The notes below the pieces were generated by a model. The model made no database searches and was not told the origin of the DNA. It was given only the letters and a program-made list of their open reading frames with translations. Below, piece by piece: positions 34,962-44,462 of a stretch of 52,987 nucleotides of DNA (the stretch's first letter is position 1; the number at the start of each line of letters is the position of its first letter). Location: contig DJYW01000048.1 in the NCBI GenBank assembly GCA_002450255.1, forward strand, positions 467-53,453, in the 5' to 3' direction. Position numbers and translations under genes: made by a program. This DNA is from Gammaproteobacteria bacterium UBA6968. GTDB taxonomy: Bacteria; Pseudomonadota; Gammaproteobacteria; Pseudomonadales; Azotimanducaceae.

Positions 34962-35957
34962 GTGCCAGATTTAGCGCGACCTATTTTGAACGGTTTTGCC
35001 GACTCGATCGGTAATACGCCCTTGATCAAAATCGAAAGCCTTTCCGCTGCCACCGGTTGTGACATCCTCGGTAAGGCAGAATTTATGAATCCGGGCGGCT
35101 CGGTCAAAGATCGCGCAGCACTTTGGATGATCCAGGAGGCCGAAAAAGCAGGTGAATTGCGCCCGGGCGGCACCGTTGTAGAAGGCACAGCCGGCAACAC
35201 CGGCATAGGTATTGCGCATGTCTGCAATAGTCGCGGCTATGACTGCGTTATTTACATGCCAGACAACCAAAGCACTGAAAAAGTGAATTTGCTTCGTACG
35301 CTAGGGGCCGACGTTCGTGTTGTGCCCACTGTGCCATATCGCGATGAGGCCAATTTCCAAAAGCAGGCAGGCCGCTACAGTGAAGGACTAAACAATGCGA
35401 TCTGGGCCAATCAATTCGACAATGTCGCCAATCGCTTGGCCCACATTGAGACCACCGGGCCGGAAATCTGGTCGCAGACAGACGGTAAAGTCGATGCATT
35501 TACCTGTGCGGTGGGAACCGGCGGTACGCTTGCCGGGGTGTCGCGCTATCTGAAGTCGCAAAATCCAGACGTAAAAATTGTGCTGGCCGATCCGATGGGC
35601 AGCGCGCTCTACAACTGGGTTACCACCGGTGAAGCCAGCATGACGCCAGGGCCATCTATTACCGAAGGCATCGGCAATTCTCGGGTGACAGAAAATTTAG
35701 CAGGTACAAAAATCGATGACGCGGTGCAGGTTAGCGATCAAGAAATGGTCGATCTGGTCTACAGCTTGCTGCGTCACGATGGCTGGTTTTTAGGCTCTAG
35801 TTCCGGCATCAATCTGGGTGCAGCGGTCAAGCTGGCGAAACAACTCGGGCCAGGGCATACCATCGTCACGATTCTTTGCGATGATGGTACCAAGTACCAG
35901 TCGCGCTTATTCAACCCGGACTTTTTAGCAGAACAAGACCTGGTAATTCCTGCATAG
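34962..35957 (+). CDS. Cysteine synthase-family PLP enzyme (CysK/Cds1-like)
   Basis: 331 residues, fold-type II PLP enzyme. The PLP Lys49 lies in NPGGSVKDR, the phosphate/substrate loop in EGTAGNTGIGIAH and the PLP-ring Ser in GSSSGINLG. The C-terminal LCDDGTKYQSRLFNPDFL resembles the Cds1/Mcy1 branch, which makes cysteine from O-acetylserine or desulfurates cysteine to sulfide, more than classical CysK. The start is taken as GTG 34962 because GAGGG lies 6 bp upstream; TTG at 34944 is a poorer alternative. Direction of the reaction cannot be read from sequence. Confidence 0.9.
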   Translation: MPDLARPILNGFADSIGNTPLIKIESLSAATGCDILGKAEFMNPGGSVKDRAALWMIQEAEKAGELRPGGTVVEGTAGNTGIGIAHVCNSRGYDCVIYMPDNQSTEKVNLLRTLGADVRVVPTVPYRDEANFQKQAGRYSEGLNNAIWANQFDNVANRLAHIETTGPEIWSQTDGKVDAFTCAVGTGGTLAGVSRYLKSQNPDVKIVLADPMGSALYNWVTTGEASMTPGPSITEGIGNSRVTENLAGTKIDDAVQVSDQEMVDLVYSLLRHDGWFLGSSSGINLGAAVKLAKQLGPGHTIVTILCDDGTKYQSRLFNPDFLAEQDLVIPA

Positions 35958-36074
35958 CTGTTACGCAAACACTTTTTCGCGATAGTTTTTTCACGACATG
36001 CATGTTGTGATGCGGCCTGCAGGAGACGGACCAGGTTGAATTACTTTCAGCCCAAATACCGGTAGGCTCTTCAT

Positions 36075-36097
36075 CTAAACCGCTGCCAACGGTTTAG
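36075..36097. promoter_or_regulatory. Inverted repeat upstream of fur
   Basis: CTAAACCG (36075-36082) and CGGTTTAG (36090-36097) form a perfect 8-bp inverted repeat with a 7-bp spacer, 41 bp before the fur start. It does not match the Fur box consensus (GATAATGATAATCATTATC), so either another regulator binds here or it forms a leader hairpin. Confidence 0.5.
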
Positions 36098-36138
36098 GTC
36101 ATACTCATTCAACTGGCGCTTATCACGAGGGTACAAAA

Positions 36139-36549
36139 TTGCCGGGAGCAGATTTAAAAAAAGCAGGGCTAAAAGTCACTTTGCCACGCCTGAAAGTACT
36201 CGAAGTTCTCGAGTTGGCAGACCCTCATCATATGAGTGCCGAAGACGTTTACCGCAAGCTTATGACGTCTGACGACACAGTTGGCTTAGCCACGGTTTAC
36301 CGAGTACTGACTCAGTTTGAGGCAGCCGGCATCGTGGATCGCCATAATTTCGACGACGGTCATTCGGTGTATGAGTTAGCGGCAGATGTGCACCACGATC
36401 ATATGGTCGATGTTGACTCTGGCGAGGTTACCGAATTTGTCCACGAGGGCATTGAAGCTTTGCAGAAAGAAATCGCGGGGCAACACGGTTACGAGCTAGT
36501 GCACCATGAACTGGTGCTTTACGTGCGCAAAAAAAACACGGCTGACTAA
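36139..36549 (+). CDS. fur: Ferric uptake regulator Fur
   Basis: 136 residues: winged-helix DNA-binding domain (ADLKKAGLKVTLPRLKVLEVL, then TVGLATVYRVLTQFEAAGIVDR) and dimerisation domain with the metal site HHDHMVDVDSG. The CxxC zinc pair of E. coli Fur is replaced by Asp and Ser, as in Pseudomonas-type Fur, so this is a lineage trait and not a defect. It represses iron-uptake genes when iron-loaded. The start is TTG at 36139, fixed by GAGGG at 36127-36131 and by the conserved N-terminus; no ATG is suitable. Convergent with the MerR-TPR gene. Confidence 0.93.
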   Translation: MPGADLKKAGLKVTLPRLKVLEVLELADPHHMSAEDVYRKLMTSDDTVGLATVYRVLTQFEAAGIVDRHNFDDGHSVYELAADVHHDHMVDVDSGEVTEFVHEGIEALQKEIAGQHGYELVHHELVLYVRKKNTAD

Positions 36550-36714
36550 ATCGTCAGACTAGCCCGCAGCATAAGACACGGCATCGCTGGACACGCTGGT
36601 TGAGCTCTGCGTAGGTTGTGTCTACGGGCGTTCCCAAGCATTCGTGGTGACCCGCCCCAGAGTGGCGTCCTTTTTATCAGGCTGCTCGCTAAGCTCAGCG
36701 TCTAGGCTGTGGCT

Positions 36715-37539
36715 TCAGAAGCCCTCTTGTTCGACTAAAACCTGATAGCGTCGTAGATGACGGCGGGCGTTTATCTCGTCCCCTTCGAGTTCGTGAATGC
36801 GTGCCAAATTATAATGGGCATCAGGTATATAAGGTGCCCGTTTGTAATATTCCGCCGCGGTGCTGGGTTCTTCCAATTCATCGAAGATCGTACCCAAATT
36901 ATAATTCGCGAGTTCATGTTCTGGACGAACTTTCAAAGCCGCCTCGTAATGGTGCTTTGCCATTTTTAAATCACCGTCAAGTTGGTGCAAACGGCCTAAA
37001 TTCACGTGAGCATCGGCATTTTCGGGATCCAGTCGAATCGCTTCCTTATACGCATTCGGCGCATGCGTCGGATCGACTTCCTCCAGGTCCAAACCGAGGT
37101 TGTACCATTCGTCCGAATCTAATTCGTCAGGCTCTTTGCCGCCGCCAAAGTTGGCTCGCACTAATTCGGCGACTTCGCTCGCCAACTCACGCACAGAAAA
37201 ATCGAAGTGGGCTTGGCCGCTTTCCGCCTCCCAATAGGCGTTGTCCTCATGCACCATGACCACGTCGCCATTAGCAGAAATGCGCACCGCGCTGAGTGAT
37301 TTAACAGGCGCCAATTCGGTTTTAATTTTGGAAAGCGCTTTGAATGTTTGCCGCGAAGTACAGGAAGCAGCTAACAATCCTTTTACGGTTCGCAAAAACA
37401 CCACGTCTTGAAAAGAAAACCGGAATTCGCGCCGTTTACCGCGCGAGGGCTCAAGGAGACGCCGCCGAACATAGTGGCGGATTTGCTGCGGACTCATACC
37501 GATTAGCTCAGCAACTTGCTTAGTACTGTACCCACTCAT
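36715..37539 (-). CDS. MerR-type HTH protein fused to tetratricopeptide repeats
   Basis: 274 residues. The N-terminal MerR-like winged helix (YSTKQVAELIGMSPQQIRHYVRRRL, about 3-70) is followed by a middle segment (about 70-135). About three to four TPR units then follow (WYNLGLDLEE..., AHVNLGRLHQLDGDLKMAKHHYEAAL, ANYNLGTIFDELEEPSTAAEYY, AHYNLARIHELEGDEINARRHL). MerR dimerisation helices are missing, so output is probably governed by a protein partner bound to the TPRs. ATG 37539 is chosen because it begins the HTH. Target genes unknown; it is divergent from the sugar transporter gene 240 bp away. Confidence 0.85.
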   Translation of the reverse strand: MSGYSTKQVAELIGMSPQQIRHYVRRRLLEPSRGKRREFRFSFQDVVFLRTVKGLLAASCTSRQTFKALSKIKTELAPVKSLSAVRISANGDVVMVHEDNAYWEAESGQAHFDFSVRELASEVAELVRANFGGGKEPDELDSDEWYNLGLDLEEVDPTHAPNAYKEAIRLDPENADAHVNLGRLHQLDGDLKMAKHHYEAALKVRPEHELANYNLGTIFDELEEPSTAAEYYKRAPYIPDAHYNLARIHELEGDEINARRHLRRYQVLVEQEGF

Positions 37540-37777
37540 TGCCCATCTAACCCTATGTCTAATCCTGTGTCGGTCTGGATAACGGTCGCATCGTGCCGAC
37601 GGATGCAAGCGTCGAAACTATAGCCCAGGTCGGCTCGCTTACCAACCAACCGCGGTAATCTTGGCGCGAGTTTTTACGGCTTTATGACTAGAGGTTTAGT
37701 GCTTTACAGAGTAACTTTAAGCCATCTATTCCTGGTAGTACGTGAATTCTGGAATAACAGGCAAGGGGGGCCTGACT

Positions 37778-39262
37778 ATGGAAGCTACGCAATACAAAGA
37801 GAAGGCGGGCAGTATCTTCAAACGCCCAGTAGTTTGGTTTTACGGCATCGGGTCTATCGCCTACGGCATCAAAAATAATGCGTTTAGTTACCTCCTGTTG
37901 ATTTTCGCTAACCAGGTACTTGGCATCCCTGCAGTTTACGCCAGTTTAGCGCTCGCAATCGCTATGCTCTGGGACGCTATGTCTGATCCACTCATCGGTC
38001 ACTGGTCGGATAAAACGAATAGTGCTCTAGGTCGCAGACATCCCTTTATGTACGCTTCCCTGGCTATCTTCCCACTCTCATTTTTTGCGCTTTTCACCCC
38101 GGTAATAACTGTCAGTGCGGAGGACGCGTTACTATTCGGTATGTCCTCTGCATGGTGGTATGTGCTGGTCCTAGCAATTCTCATTCGCACCGCTACCACG
38201 CTATTTGAAGTGCCTAATTCAGCGTTATTACCAGAGCTCGAAAACGACTACGACAGACGCAACTCCTGGTTAATGTTGCGTCACGGCTTCGGCTGGTGGG
38301 GTGGTAACGGCTATCACTGCATTAACTTTTTCTTTTTCCTCGGCACCTGGGGCTATGTCTCGCATATCGGCTATAGCGTTTATGGCACCGTCGGCGCCAT
38401 CATCATCGCGCTGGTGATCATCATATCGGCAACCGGGACCCAGAAAGTTGCGTCGTCTTTCCCCCGCCCGCGTGAAACCTTCAAGTTCTCAGCCCTCTAC
38501 ACAGAGGTAAAACAAATCGTCGAATCAGTGTGGGATCGGAATTTTGCGGCCATTTTCTTCTATGGATTAATCAGCGCTATTGCCGGTGGTTTGGGCACCG
38601 CGCTATACATCTATTTAACCGCTTACTTTTTCGCTTTTTCGCCGGTGCAAGTTGCGACGACAGCGATCTTCGTTATGTTATCACCGTTTTTTGCCGCACG
38701 AATCATTCCGTTTCTCGCCGCACGGTTTGAGAAGAAATACGTTTGTATGGCGAGCGGGCTGTTTTTTATAGTTGTTTACCCAATGCCATATCTTATGGTT
38801 CTTGCCGGCTTTTGGCCCGAATTGGGTTCGACCACAAGTTTGATCATTTATACCGTTTTCATCGTTATCGAAGTCACCGGCCTAGTCGTTAACGGCTCGT
38901 TGCGCGACTCGATGATCGCGGACATCGTCGAAAACCGCGAAATCAAAACCAATAGACGCTCAGAAGGACTATTTTTCGCTTTCACCGGATTTGCGGCGAA
39001 GGCAACCTCTGGCGGCGGTATTATTGCAGCCGGGTCTATCATTACTCTGGCCGGAATGGACAATGTCCGCGACGTAGCGCAAATGACCATGGAGATTCGA
39101 ACCGATCTGATTGCACTTTTTCTGCCTATTTATCTGACGCTACAAATTCTTGGCCTGCTTTGCGTGATGATGTATCGAATCACTAGAGACCAGCACAACG
39201 CGAACTTAAGCGCGCTTGCCGGGCGGAAAGCAGACACCCTTGCAGCCGAAAGTTCGGCGTAA
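37778..39262 (+). CDS. GPH-family (MelB-like) sugar:cation symporter
   Basis: 494-residue inner-membrane transporter of the major facilitator superfamily with about twelve hydrophobic segments. The conserved loop MSDPLIGHWSDKTNSALGRRHPF after TM2 and the FEVPNSALLPELENDYDRRN segment are hallmarks of the glycoside-pentoside-hexuronide family, in which the Asp in the first loop helps cation binding. The substrate may be a sugar or other organic solute. ATG 37778 follows an AAGGGGGG site. The LLM gene begins 77 bp downstream and may be co-transcribed. Confidence 0.9.
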   Translation: MEATQYKEKAGSIFKRPVVWFYGIGSIAYGIKNNAFSYLLLIFANQVLGIPAVYASLALAIAMLWDAMSDPLIGHWSDKTNSALGRRHPFMYASLAIFPLSFFALFTPVITVSAEDALLFGMSSAWWYVLVLAILIRTATTLFEVPNSALLPELENDYDRRNSWLMLRHGFGWWGGNGYHCINFFFFLGTWGYVSHIGYSVYGTVGAIIIALVIIISATGTQKVASSFPRPRETFKFSALYTEVKQIVESVWDRNFAAIFFYGLISAIAGGLGTALYIYLTAYFFAFSPVQVATTAIFVMLSPFFAARIIPFLAARFEKKYVCMASGLFFIVVYPMPYLMVLAGFWPELGSTTSLIIYTVFIVIEVTGLVVNGSLRDSMIADIVENREIKTNRRSEGLFFAFTGFAAKATSGGGIIAAGSIITLAGMDNVRDVAQMTMEIRTDLIALFLPIYLTLQILGLLCVMMYRITRDQHNANLSALAGRKADTLAAESSA

Positions 39263-39339
39263 CAGCCGCCGCGCGATTTGCGTTCGAGCGACACAACCCG
39301 GCGGCAAGCGGGCAACCGACAGCATAAGGAGGACATGCG

Positions 39340-40362
39340 ATGAGCAACATGAAACTGGGTTTATCGCTCGGTTACTGGGGGCCAACGGCACCCATGCATC
39401 ATGTCAGCATGGCGCAAAAAGCGGAGCAACTGGGCTACGACTCAGTTTGGACCGCTGAAGCATATGGCAGCGATGCGCTGACGCCTCTTGCCTGGATTGG
39501 CGCACAAACCGAAAAAATTCGTCTCGGCACAGGCATTTGCCAAATCTCTGCGCGCACGCCGACAGCAATGGCTATGGCCGCCATGACACTGGACCACTTA
39601 TCTAAAGGGCGGGTGATTCTGGGGCTTGGCGTATCCGGCCCGCAGGTTGTAGAAGGCTGGTACGGCGGTCCATTTTCAAAGCCATTATCCCGCACTCGTG
39701 AATACATCAGCATCATTCGGAAAGTGCTCGCTCGGGAAGAGCCCGTTACCAACGACGGCGAGCATTACCCGCTGCCTTACACGGGAGAGGGCTCCTGGGG
39801 CCTGGGCAAAGGCCTAAAATCAATCGTACATCCGCTGCGTGAAGACCTGCCCATTATGCTAGGTGCGGAAGGACCCAAGAATGTTGCCTTGGCCGCAGAG
39901 CTAGCGGATGGCTGGTTGCCACTTTACTACTCGCCTTTCCGACAAGACGTCTATGCGCCTTCTTTGTCGAACGCCAAACCGGATTTTGAGGTGACTCAGG
40001 GACTAGCGGTGAAAATTACCGACGATGTCGAAGCAGGCTTAGTGCCGGTCAAACACTCTCTCGCGCTTTATATCGGGGGCATGGGCGCCAAAGACCGTAA
40101 CTTCCATAAAGAACTGATAAGCCGCATGGGTTTTGAAGCGGCAGCGGAAACCATCCAATCACTCTATCTGGACGGTAAGAAACAGGAAGCTGCCATGGCT
40201 GTGCCAGATGCCCTCGCAGACGAGGTATCGCTGATTGGACCGGCGGATAAAATCCGCGACCGCCTACAAGCCTGGGATGAAACTCCGGTCACGTCGCTGA
40301 ATGTCGCCGCTCGCAGCGATGTTGAATTGCAACAAATTGCAGAATTGGTGTTAGACCGCTAA
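39340..40362 (+). CDS. LLM-class oxidoreductase, F420-dependent type (Rv3520c-like)
   Basis: 340 residues, luciferase-like TIM barrel. N-terminal LGLSLGYWGPTAPMHHVSMAQKAEQLGYDSVWTAEAYGSDALTP, then GTGICQISARTPTAMAMAA and VILGLGVSGPQVVEGWYG, match the mycobacterial Rv3520c-type family. It is predicted to use F420 or FMN on an unknown substrate. An AAGGAGGA ribosome binding site precedes ATG 39340. It is unrelated at close range to the LLM protein at 19323, so this is not a recent duplication. Confidence 0.92.
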   Translation: MSNMKLGLSLGYWGPTAPMHHVSMAQKAEQLGYDSVWTAEAYGSDALTPLAWIGAQTEKIRLGTGICQISARTPTAMAMAAMTLDHLSKGRVILGLGVSGPQVVEGWYGGPFSKPLSRTREYISIIRKVLAREEPVTNDGEHYPLPYTGEGSWGLGKGLKSIVHPLREDLPIMLGAEGPKNVALAAELADGWLPLYYSPFRQDVYAPSLSNAKPDFEVTQGLAVKITDDVEAGLVPVKHSLALYIGGMGAKDRNFHKELISRMGFEAAAETIQSLYLDGKKQEAAMAVPDALADEVSLIGPADKIRDRLQAWDETPVTSLNVAARSDVELQQIAELVLDR

Positions 40363-40366
40363 ACCA

Positions 40367-40405
40367 CGGTCTATGCAATGATTTATACACTTGCAGACCG
40401 CTTTT
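40367..40405 (+). terminator. Terminator-like hairpin after the LLM gene
   Basis: CGGTCT (40367-40372) plus GCAA (40375-40378) pair with TTGC (40391-40394) plus AGACCG (40395-40400), with a two-base bulge and a 12-base loop, followed by CTTTT. It lies in the 64-bp gap between convergent genes. Confidence 0.6.
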
Positions 40406-40426
40406 CCGCGAGCACGTTGACGGCCT

Positions 40427-41059
40427 TCACTCTGATCTCTTTTTGGCCTTGCGGCGCTCTTCCTGCGCTTTGCGACGTGCCTCGCGTTCAGCTTTGCGTG
40501 CTGCCCGCGACCGATCCCTTTCATCCTTGATCATGACCTTCAAGGTTTCATATTGCTCTTCGGCAATGGTCTCAAAACCAGGTACAACACACCGCGCGCT
40601 AGGCACCTCCATATTGCCTGCAAACCGGTCCATACCTTGAAATGTGTCGCCGCGACAGAGACGACCACCGCGTATTTCGTAGCGAATCATCTGGTTAGGA
40701 CGCAGGCCAATACATCTGCGCTTGAGCTGCAACAAGTAGTGTTTACGTCCGGACAGAACGAATACTACGTGTCGATCATCTAAAACTTTCGAAGTGCGTA
40801 TGCGTCGGGTATCAATACAGGTCTCGCTTTTGCTGTAGTCGCTGTCCTTTGGATCGCGCTGCAAGATTCCCTCGACGGTGAGTTCGGCTTCGCCCGCTGT
40901 AGAGCCGGTGTCGACATCTGCTGTTGCGGCTCGTGTCTCAGAGTAGACCGTCGCTTGAAACAATAGTGCGAGGAGGCCGAACTGTACTACAACCGCACGC
41001 TTTACAGCGCCGGCGAATCTCCTGTCGTTCTGTCGTGTGGCTTTGTGTGTGTGAGCCAT
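40427..41059 (-). CDS. Exported DUF6491-like small protein
   Basis: 210 residues from ATG 41059 (TTG 41065 is the longer option). A basic N-region and hydrophobic core (AVVVQFGLLALLFQATVYSETRAA) form a signal peptide. The mature domain has four spaced cysteines (ETCID, RRCIGL, GRLCRGD, SARCVV) and the C-x-GL/LC-x-GD pattern I associate with DUF6491. The C-terminal 30 residues are a very basic, charged helix (RDRSRAARKAERE...). Function unknown. Tandem with the sirtuin gene upstream, 95 bp apart. Confidence 0.72.
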   Translation of the reverse strand: MAHTHKATRQNDRRFAGAVKRAVVVQFGLLALLFQATVYSETRAATADVDTGSTAGEAELTVEGILQRDPKDSDYSKSETCIDTRRIRTSKVLDDRHVVFVLSGRKHYLLQLKRRCIGLRPNQMIRYEIRGGRLCRGDTFQGMDRFAGNMEVPSARCVVPGFETIAEEQYETLKVMIKDERDRSRAARKAEREARRKAQEERRKAKKRSE

Positions 41060-41154
41060 AACCAATTCCTACCCAAAGAGTCGCGGGCCATTGAGACAAG
41101 TACACCCCGCACCGGACCGTTTACCAGAGCCGAACGTTACCCAGACGCGGATAC

Positions 41155-42003
41155 TTAAAGCAAGTGTGTTAACGCATCCAACCCGGTTGAACAATCCACC
41201 TGCGCCTTATAGGTAAATAACGCATCACCACGAGTCACGCCACGGTTGATCGCCAATATGGGTTTATCTAACTGATTAGCCCGTCTGACAAAGCGATAGC
41301 TGGAAAATACCATCAGCGAACTACCAACCACCAATACGCCGTCTGCTTGATCCAACCAGTCCATCGCCAATTGCACCTCATCTCGCGGCACGCTGTCACC
41401 AAAAAACACCACATCCGGTTTGAGTATGCCACCGCATTCCTCACAGCTCGGCACCTGCATTTGGCTGAAATCGAGCTCGACATCCGCATCCCCATCAGGG
41501 GCTGGGTTAAATCCCACCGTCGTATGGCGCGGATTATGTTGCTCAAGCCAGGTTTGCACGGATGCCCGCGATCGAAGCGTATGACATTGCATGCAACGCA
41601 CCTGATCGAGGCGACCATGCAAATCTAGAACCTGTGCAGAACCTGCCCGTTGATGCAGCCGATCAACGTTTTGCGTAATGATCGCAGTGACGCGGCCAGC
41701 GGCTTCCATTTGCACCAAAGCCTCGTGCGCCGCGTTGGGTTGCGCACGCATGAATTCTGGAAATCCGAGCTGACTGCGCCCCCAATAACGCTGGCGCGAC
41801 TCGTGTCGCTGCATAAAAGCTTGATGCTGCACAGGCTGCGGGCGTTTCCATTCGCCGTGTTGATCACGATAGTCCGATATTCCCGAAGCTGTGCTAATGC
41901 CTGCACCAGTGATCACCAGCCAGCGGTGGCGCGATTTGAACGCCTCACCCAACTGGGCTAATTCATCTGCTTGCGTTGCGCTGCTCGGGGACTCATTACT
42001 CAT
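41155..42003 (-). CDS. Sirtuin, NAD-dependent protein deacylase
   Basis: 282 residues. GAGIS at 33-37 (VITGAGISTASGISDYR), TQNVD at 110-114, catalytic His129 in DLHGRL and the zinc-binding pairs Cys137/Cys140 and Cys187/Cys190 are all intact. It removes acyl groups from protein lysines using NAD, giving O-acyl-ADP-ribose and nicotinamide. An insert between the two Cys pairs is longer than in CobB, resembling the SIRT4-like class II group, which is lipoyl/ADP-ribosyl-linked. ATG 42003 rather than 42033 fits the family. Substrates unknown. Confidence 0.94.
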   Translation of the reverse strand: MSNESPSSATQADELAQLGEAFKSRHRWLVITGAGISTASGISDYRDQHGEWKRPQPVQHQAFMQRHESRQRYWGRSQLGFPEFMRAQPNAAHEALVQMEAAGRVTAIITQNVDRLHQRAGSAQVLDLHGRLDQVRCMQCHTLRSRASVQTWLEQHNPRHTTVGFNPAPDGDADVELDFSQMQVPSCEECGGILKPDVVFFGDSVPRDEVQLAMDWLDQADGVLVVGSSLMVFSSYRFVRRANQLDKPILAINRGVTRGDALFTYKAQVDCSTGLDALTHLL

Positions 42004-42327
42004 ACTAAATACTGAAGCTCGCGGACCATACAATTGACCCTTGATAACCTAACTCTGCGGTCGTGAATGACATGTATTGAGCGCCGAGGTCGGCTAAACT
42101 CCGCGTCGAGGGACCGGGGTTTTTAGACAGCTAAAGGCTGGCAGCCAAATATCGCGACGAAGAGAGTGAGAATGCCTGAGCTTTTGCCTCAATACAGAGC
42201 AGCCGCAATGGGATCATGATAAAAACGTTATCTCGCGTATCTGCACTCGCCACCCTCTATTTGATGGCCACTCGAGGCAATCGAACCAAGCGGTTTTACT
42301 GACCAAGCTCAAAACGAAGGAGAGGAA
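42004..42327. other. Divergent intergenic region
   Basis: 324 bp between the sirtuin gene (leftward) and a GST gene (rightward). GGAGAGGA ends a few bases before the ATG at 42328. No other structure stands out. Confidence 0.45.
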
Positions 42328-42948
42328 ATGATCAAGTTATACGGATTGCGGATGAGCAACTACTACAGCCTGACCAAGGCATTGCTTATCGAAAAAGGTC
42401 TAGAGTTCGAGGAGGTCAAAGCACCGCCAACCCAAAAACCCGATAACGTCGCGCGTACACCAATGGGCAAAATGCCGTCGATAGAAGTCGACGGACAATA
42501 TATGTCAGAGTCGCTGGCCATCGCGCAATACCTAGAGACACTGGTGCCAAGCCCATCCCTTTGGCCAGCCGACCCATTTCAGGCGGGCAAAGTAATGGAG
42601 CTGATCTGCCACATGAAACTCAACGTAGAGTTGGTGGCGCGGCGTTGTCTGCCAGAGGCGCTTTTTGGTATGACCGTGAGTGATGAAACCAAAGACAGCA
42701 CCCGCACCGATCTTGCACGCGGCATGCAGGCGGTTGAACAGATCATAGTTTGCGATCCGTTCGCGGCAGGCGACACCTTCACTTTAGCTGACTTTTACGC
42801 CTTTTACTGCTTTGGTCCAGCAAGCGGTATCGCTGCCAAAATGTTTGATCAGGACCTGCTCGAGGGTCACGACAAGATCAAGGCATTGATGGCGAAAGTC
42901 GCGGAGCATCCGAGCATTGCCCGGGTTGAAGCTGAAAAAGCTGCCTAG
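42328..42948 (+). CDS. Glutathione S-transferase family protein
   Basis: 206 residues. Thioredoxin-like N-domain (IKLYGLRMSNYYSLTKALLIEKGLEFEE) with the glutathione-binding KMPSIEVDGQYMSESLAI (cis-Pro, ES), then an all-helical C-domain with the hydrophobic-core Asp in TLADFYAFY. It conjugates or reduces using glutathione; substrate unknown. A strong GAGAGGA precedes the ATG. It differs from the second GST at 46653, which belongs to another class. Confidence 0.93.
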   Translation: MIKLYGLRMSNYYSLTKALLIEKGLEFEEVKAPPTQKPDNVARTPMGKMPSIEVDGQYMSESLAIAQYLETLVPSPSLWPADPFQAGKVMELICHMKLNVELVARRCLPEALFGMTVSDETKDSTRTDLARGMQAVEQIIVCDPFAAGDTFTLADFYAFYCFGPASGIAAKMFDQDLLEGHDKIKALMAKVAEHPSIARVEAEKAA

Positions 42949-43165
42949 CGGTAACGAGACTCCTAACACGCTCGCTCGAAGAGGCTGAGCGAGCGGTTAG
43001 GTGACCTAAAGTCTTGCGCTCAAAGCCCACTGAAAAGCAACTAAAATAAAAATAACCGGATCCGGAACACACTGCAGACAGAGTATTGCCTGCCATTTAC
43101 TGCGTATTAGCCACTGACTAGAACGATCGCTATTCCGCAGTATTAGTGACTGCACCAAGGAATCA

Positions 43166-44440
43166 ATGATGCAAAGCCATACCAGTTTATTCCAAACTAT
43201 TCGCCGTTCGCTGAGTTTAGGCCTGGCGCCCATTCTACTTGTCACCAATCTCAGCGTCGCACAGGAAATACCGACAGCGAGCCCGGAGTCCGTAGGCATG
43301 TCGACAGAGCGGCTGGCGCGCATTGGCACGGCAATGCAACGCTACATAGACGCCGACCTAACGCCCGGCATTGCGACGGCGATCATTCGCAAAGGCAAAT
43401 TGGTGCATTTCCAAGTGCAAGGCGATATGGACGTCGCTAACGCTACGCCACTACGAGAGGACGCCATCTTTCGCATCGCTTCTATGACTAAACCGATTGT
43501 TTCTGTTGCGCTGATGATGTTGTGGGAAGAGGGCCACTTTCAGCTGCGCGACCCGGTCGCCAAATTCATCCCTGCTTTTACCGATATCAAGGTACAAACC
43601 GAAGATGGCGCTGTCGCGCCAAAGCGACCTATTCAGATTCGCGACATGTTCACCCACACAGCTGGGCTGGCGAACTCTTATCTCGGTGATACCAAAACAT
43701 ACCAAGAGGTCATGCAGAGAGCGCCACGACCACGCAACAACGCTGAGGTGATCGCCCGATTAACAGAGATACCCTTGAACTATCACCCCGGCGAGGCGTG
43801 GCAGTATTCCATCGCTACCGATGTAATCGGCAGGTTGGTTGAGGTTATCTCTGGCCAAAGCCTCGACGAATTTTTGCGCGATCGAATATTCATACCGTTG
43901 GATATGCCAGACAGCGGCTTTTACCTAGACGCAGATGCCACACCGCGACTGACCAGCCAGTACCGACCAGGCGATGACAAGACCATCGTGCTGGCCGATC
44001 CGGGTAATGCGGATAGCTATTGGATCAGTGGTCCTCGCACGCGCTTTAGTGGTTCCGGCGGTATGGTGTCTACGGTTCGCGATTATCTGCGCTTTCAACA
44101 AGCAATTCTCAACGGCGGCGAGCTATACGGTAATCGCATACTCGCACCAAGTACGGTCAGCCTGATGCTCGAGAACCATACCGGCGACTTGCCATTGTGG
44201 CTCACGGGACCGGGAACAGGATTTGGCCTCGGCTACGGGGTCATCATTGATCGAGGTGCCGCCGCAACACCGCTATCGGTGGGCGCGGCCTACTGGGGCG
44301 GCGCGTACTGCACCCTTTCCTGGCTGGATCCGGAACAGGAATTAGTAGCGGTTCTCATGACTCAGGTTCGTCCATACAACCACATCAATGTGCGCGCCGA
44401 TTTCCAGGTACTGACCTATCAGGCGATAATCGACAACTAG
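43166..44440 (+). CDS. Exported serine hydrolase, class C beta-lactamase family
   Basis: 424 residues with a signal peptide (LGLAPILLVTNLSVAQE). SMTK at 106-109 is the SxxK motif, and YSIATDVIGRLVEVISG carries the YxN-like Tyr. Near the C-terminus GAAYWGGAYCTLSW replaces KTG/HxG, as in many EstB-like esterases. Likely a periplasmic esterase, carboxypeptidase or D-amino-acid amidase; true beta-lactamase activity is unlikely. AAGG precedes the start; ATG 43169 is an equal alternative. Followed by the hairpin-rich region. Confidence 0.9.
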   Translation: MMQSHTSLFQTIRRSLSLGLAPILLVTNLSVAQEIPTASPESVGMSTERLARIGTAMQRYIDADLTPGIATAIIRKGKLVHFQVQGDMDVANATPLREDAIFRIASMTKPIVSVALMMLWEEGHFQLRDPVAKFIPAFTDIKVQTEDGAVAPKRPIQIRDMFTHTAGLANSYLGDTKTYQEVMQRAPRPRNNAEVIARLTEIPLNYHPGEAWQYSIATDVIGRLVEVISGQSLDEFLRDRIFIPLDMPDSGFYLDADATPRLTSQYRPGDDKTIVLADPGNADSYWISGPRTRFSGSGGMVSTVRDYLRFQQAILNGGELYGNRILAPSTVSLMLENHTGDLPLWLTGPGTGFGLGYGVIIDRGAAATPLSVGAAYWGGAYCTLSWLDPEQELVAVLMTQVRPYNHINVRADFQVLTYQAIIDN

Positions 44441-44462
44441 CGCGACCGCGGTGCAAAACGCC

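Noticed and set aside
34667..35227. 186-codon minus-strand frame
   Set aside because: Largely antisense to the well-supported cysteine-synthase-type gene and without recognisable domains.
36139..36549. Fur lacking CxxC as a defective regulator
   Set aside because: Pseudomonas-type Fur also lacks these cysteines and is functional.
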